Source: Halomonas litopenaei
GTDB taxonomy: Bacteria > Pseudomonadota > Gammaproteobacteria > Pseudomonadales > Halomonadaceae
Direction of reading: 5' to 3'
DNA: 64,000 nt
NCBI RefSeq assembly: GCF_003045775.1
Contig: NZ_PXNS01000008.1
Location: forward strand, 1 to 64,000
Below the pieces are notes generated by a model, which saw nothing but the letters and a program-made list of their open reading frames with translations, searched no databases and was not told where the DNA came from. This document shows, one piece after another, positions 61,973 to 64,000 of this stretch. Every line of letters starts with the position of its first letter. Within the stretch, counting starts at the first letter, position 1. The position numbers and the translations under genes are program-made.

Positions 61973-62293
61973 TCAAAACAGGCCGGCGTAGCGACACAGC
62001 AGCAGCACGATAAAGCTGACCAGTGCCAGCGGATACCAGGGCATGGCCCCCGCCAGACGCCACCAGCCGGGTACCGGTGAGAAGTGCAGCGGCATGGACA
62101 ACCCCCCGCCCAGCGCCCACACGCCCAGAACGACCATGGCCAGCCTCGCCGGCGTCGGGAGATCACGAATCAGCCAGGGTTCCAGCAGCAGCCACACCGC
62201 CAACAGAGCGGTCAGTGCGAGCACCAGTGCCGCCCCGCCCCAGGGCAGCGGCGACATGCCGAGCAACCTCTCACGCCTTCGTCTGGCCACCAT
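61973..62293 (-). CDS. Small hydrophobic membrane protein
   Basis: This is a 106-aa protein with a basic N-terminus (MVARRRRERL) and three helices. The arrangement and residues such as LLLEPWL and the Trp/Gly-rich middle helix weakly recall YbgE of cyd operons, but no cydAB is adjacent, so I leave it unnamed. ATG 62293 is chosen for AGGAGAG about 7 nt ahead. Confidence 0.6.
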   Translation of the reverse strand: MVARRRRERLLGMSPLPWGGAALVLALTALLAVWLLLEPWLIRDLPTPARLAMVVLGVWALGGGLSMPLHFSPVPGWWRLAGAMPWYPLALVSFIVLLLCRYAGLF

Positions 62294-62592
62294 CCCGCAC
62301 TCTCCTCCGGAGTCTTCTCCCACAGTGAAGACGATTTATCGCCGGACGGCGAGCGTTTATGCAGTGCACAAGCGCGCATCGATGTCTACGCCACAATGTG
62401 CAAAAAAATTGTACAGCATTTACATTACCTACCCGCCCAAGTCGATTTAGTTCCATAAATTCTGGCTAGTTACTGCTATCTGGCCAATTAAATATTTCTA
62501 CAAGACATTTAGAAACACTGTTCGTAAACTGCGAAGCGTACAAGGTTACTTCCCTCGGGAAGGATGCCATCGGATCATCAAGGAGGTCCCGC

Positions 62593-63201
62593 ATGAACAT
62601 GACTCGACTGATGGGCACCGCAGCCCTGCTCGCTACCACCACCTTCGCCGCCCAGTCTGCCCTGGCCTATCAGGCAGGTGACATCTACGTGCGCGGTGGC
62701 TTCGAGAAAGCCGATCCCACCTCGGACAACGGCGATATCGCCAACCAGGATCTCGATGTCTCCGAGGAGAACGGCTTCGCCTACGGCGCCGGCTACCTGT
62801 TCCACGACAAGTTTGGTGTCGAGCTCAACGGCTCCGAGGCTATGGAGCACGATATCGCGGTCAACGGCGGTAATGTGGGCAGCGTCGACCGTACCCCGGT
62901 CAACCTGATGCTCAACTACTACCCGCTGGGCGGCGTGGAAAACGCTCGCGTCCACCCCTACGTTGGCGTGGGCATGAACTACACCCACTTCTCCGACGAG
63001 AGCTTCAACGCCGACCTCGATAGCTCCTACGGCGCCGCAGCCCAGGTGGGTCTCGACCTCAGCGTCACCGACAACCTGCTGGTCGGCACCTACGCCCGCT
63101 ACGCCGATGTCGATTCCGATATCGAGGTCAACGGCCACGATGTCGGCGAGGCCGAGATCGATCCGATGACCATCGGTGCCGGCGTCACCTATCGTTTCTA
63201 A
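62593..63201 (+). CDS. OmpW-family outer-membrane protein, copy 1
   Basis: This small eight-strand beta-barrel porin is 202 aa with a signal peptide (about 1-25, SALAYQAG). The mature start YQAGDIYVRGGFEKADPTSDNG, the block KFGVELNGSEAMEHDIAV, the VHPYVGVGMNYTHFSDESF motif and a terminal Phe (VTYRF) are OmpW marks. AAGGAGG precedes the ATG. The protein is strongly acidic, as expected for a halophile. A paralogue follows 266 nt downstream. Ligand is unknown. Confidence 0.92.
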   Translation: MNMTRLMGTAALLATTTFAAQSALAYQAGDIYVRGGFEKADPTSDNGDIANQDLDVSEENGFAYGAGYLFHDKFGVELNGSEAMEHDIAVNGGNVGSVDRTPVNLMLNYYPLGGVENARVHPYVGVGMNYTHFSDESFNADLDSSYGAAAQVGLDLSVTDNLLVGTYARYADVDSDIEVNGHDVGEAEIDPMTIGAGVTYRF

Positions 63202-63296
63202 GCGCTTGCGCTGTATTGAGAAAACGCCTGCGCGATCTTGAAATAAGCGGTTGAACGGTCAGCTCGATCGCGCCGCATTCCAACCGCAGCATCGAA

Positions 63297-63323
63297 GGCG
63301 TCTGGCTTTGCCAGGCGCCTTTT
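63297..63323 (+). terminator. Terminator of the first ompW
   Basis: GGCGTCTGGC-TTT-GCCAGGCGCC followed by TTTT separates the two ompW genes. Confidence 0.88.
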
Positions 63324-63364
63324 CTGGTGCGTTGCCGGTTCATTTTTGTCGACCAAAGGAGGTA

Positions 63365-63406
63365 TTGAGGTAGATCAATAACCACGTTCTCGATGCGGCA
63401 TACACT
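63365..63406 (+). promoter_or_regulatory. FNR/ANR-type class II promoter for the second ompW
   Basis: TTGAG-GTAG-ATCAA (63365-63378) differs from the FNR consensus TTGAT-N4-ATCAA at one base. A -10 element TACACT lies at 63401-63406. This puts the site centre at about -41.5, the standard class II activator position. Anaerobic or oxygen-linked control is known for OmpW in enterobacteria. Confidence 0.75.
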
Positions 63407-63467
63407 GCTTGGCAATCGGGCTCGCCGAATGGCTCGCCGACTTTTGCCAGTACGCAAGGAGAACACC

Positions 63468-64000
63468 ATGCGCCATCCCCTGATCACCACCGCCCTGGTC
63501 GCCGCCATCGCCGGCAGCGCCCTCATCAGCAGCCAGGCCTTTGCCGCCTACGGCAAGGGCGACATCTACACCCGCATCGGGGTGGCGAAGGTCAAGCCCG
63601 ACTCCGACAACGGCCCGCTGTTGGGTGGCGACATGGACACCGACGTCCATGACGACAATGGTTTCGCCTTCACCCTGGGCTATCGCTTCCACGACAAGTT
63701 CGGCGTCGAACTGCTGGCCGCTGAGCCCTTCGAGCACGACGTCGACCTCAGTACGGCAGAAGGCGATATCGGCGCCAGCGTCGAGCACCTGCCGCCGACT
63801 CTGACCGTGCAGTACTACCCCTTCGGTGGCACCGAGGCGCGGGTACAGCCCTACGTCGGCCTGGGGGTCAACTACACCCACTTCTCCGACGAGGATATCG
63901 CGTTGGACGGTGCCGATCTCGATCTGGAAGAGTCCTGGGGCTGGGCCGGCCAGGCGGGCCTCGACCTGGTCATCGACGACCACTGGGCGGCCAACATGGC
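63468..64000 (+). CDS. OmpW-family outer-membrane protein, copy 2 (cut by window end)
   Basis: The first 177 codons of a second OmpW gene are present. The signal peptide is about 1-25 (AFAAYGKG), and the mature part follows copy 1 closely: YGKGDIYTRIGVAKVKPDSD, KFGVELLAAEPFEHDVDL, VQPYVGLGVNYTHFSDED. AAGGAG precedes the ATG. The reading frame stays open to the last base, so the end is outside the window. It has its own FNR-type promoter. Confidence 0.92.
   Translation, partial: MRHPLITTALVAAIAGSALISSQAFAAYGKGDIYTRIGVAKVKPDSDNGPLLGGDMDTDVHDDNGFAFTLGYRFHDKFGVELLAAEPFEHDVDLSTAEGDIGASVEHLPPTLTVQYYPFGGTEARVQPYVGLGVNYTHFSDEDIALDGADLDLEESWGWAGQAGLDLVIDDHWAANM

Overview
The window looks like a chromosomal segment of a moderately halophilic, high-GC gammaproteobacterium, most likely Halomonas or a close Halomonadaceae relative. 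The evidence is the choX/betIBA osmoprotectant block, GC-rich codons that leave long antisense shadow reading frames, gammaproteobacterial tRNAs, a long-form FadE, a PutA without an N-terminal DNA-binding domain next to putP, and tandem OmpW porins. No phage, insertion sequence, CRISPR array or plasmid function is visible. Most of the window is core metabolism. The only clear scar of foreign or recombined DNA is at about 19.09-19.45 kb.

Layout. 0-0.65 kb: two tRNA-Asn and one tRNA-Met, leftward. 0.87-6.2 kb: choline uptake and oxidation to glycine betaine (choX divergent from betI-betB-betA) around a perfect BetI-type dyad. 6.4-15.4 kb: fadE, an SLC13/RCK transporter, a carboxymuconolactone decarboxylase-family protein, a class III aminotransferase divergent from an RpiR-type regulator, and quinone oxidoreductase. 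15.7-19.4 kb: azurin, a hypothetical protein, a glycerophosphodiesterase, an alpha/beta hydrolase whose 3' end runs into an antisense gene fragment, and a small DUF2188 protein.

19.5-32.8 kb: a large leftward cobalamin region in two transcription units. The distal unit, behind a cobalamin riboswitch, is btuB-btuF-btuC-btuD-cobO-cobQ. The proximal unit is cobT-cbiB-cobD-type decarboxylase-cobU-cobS-cobC-cobU paralogue. Together they import corrinoid, adenosylate it, attach aminopropanol and build the nucleotide loop. No corrin-ring genes are present, so the window encodes salvage and late assembly.

33-46.5 kb: GltS glutamate carrier, a periplasmic sulfatase, a PA0069-type radical SAM protein, a molybdenum sulfite dehydrogenase with its cytochrome c, a glutathione S-transferase, the glpG-yeaC-DUF2797 cluster, NAD kinase with a phosphoesterase, a DMT exporter, and a Pmp3-domain protein with a long charged N-terminus. 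46.7-56 kb: a dihydrolipoamide dehydrogenase-like flavoprotein, a CBS protein, a PrpA-like phosphatase, an XRE-cupin regulator coupled to azlCD, a BdlA-like soluble chemoreceptor behind a sigma-28 promoter, tRNA-Gly, DUF1090 and YeeE/YedE proteins. 56-62 kb: proline catabolism (AraC regulator, putA, putP). 62-64 kb: two OmpW genes, the second behind an FNR-type site and cut by the window end.

The most unusual recurrent signal is short tandem duplication of gene 3' ends, often carrying a copy of the stop codon (choX, the CMD gene, the 16.5-kb hypothetical gene and the GST gene), together with many short degenerate tandem repeats between genes. I found no convincing new multi-gene system. The best leads are these repeats, the paired divergent CobU paralogues, the Pmp3 fusion, a structured leftward RNA ending at 48.88 kb, and the cobT leader.
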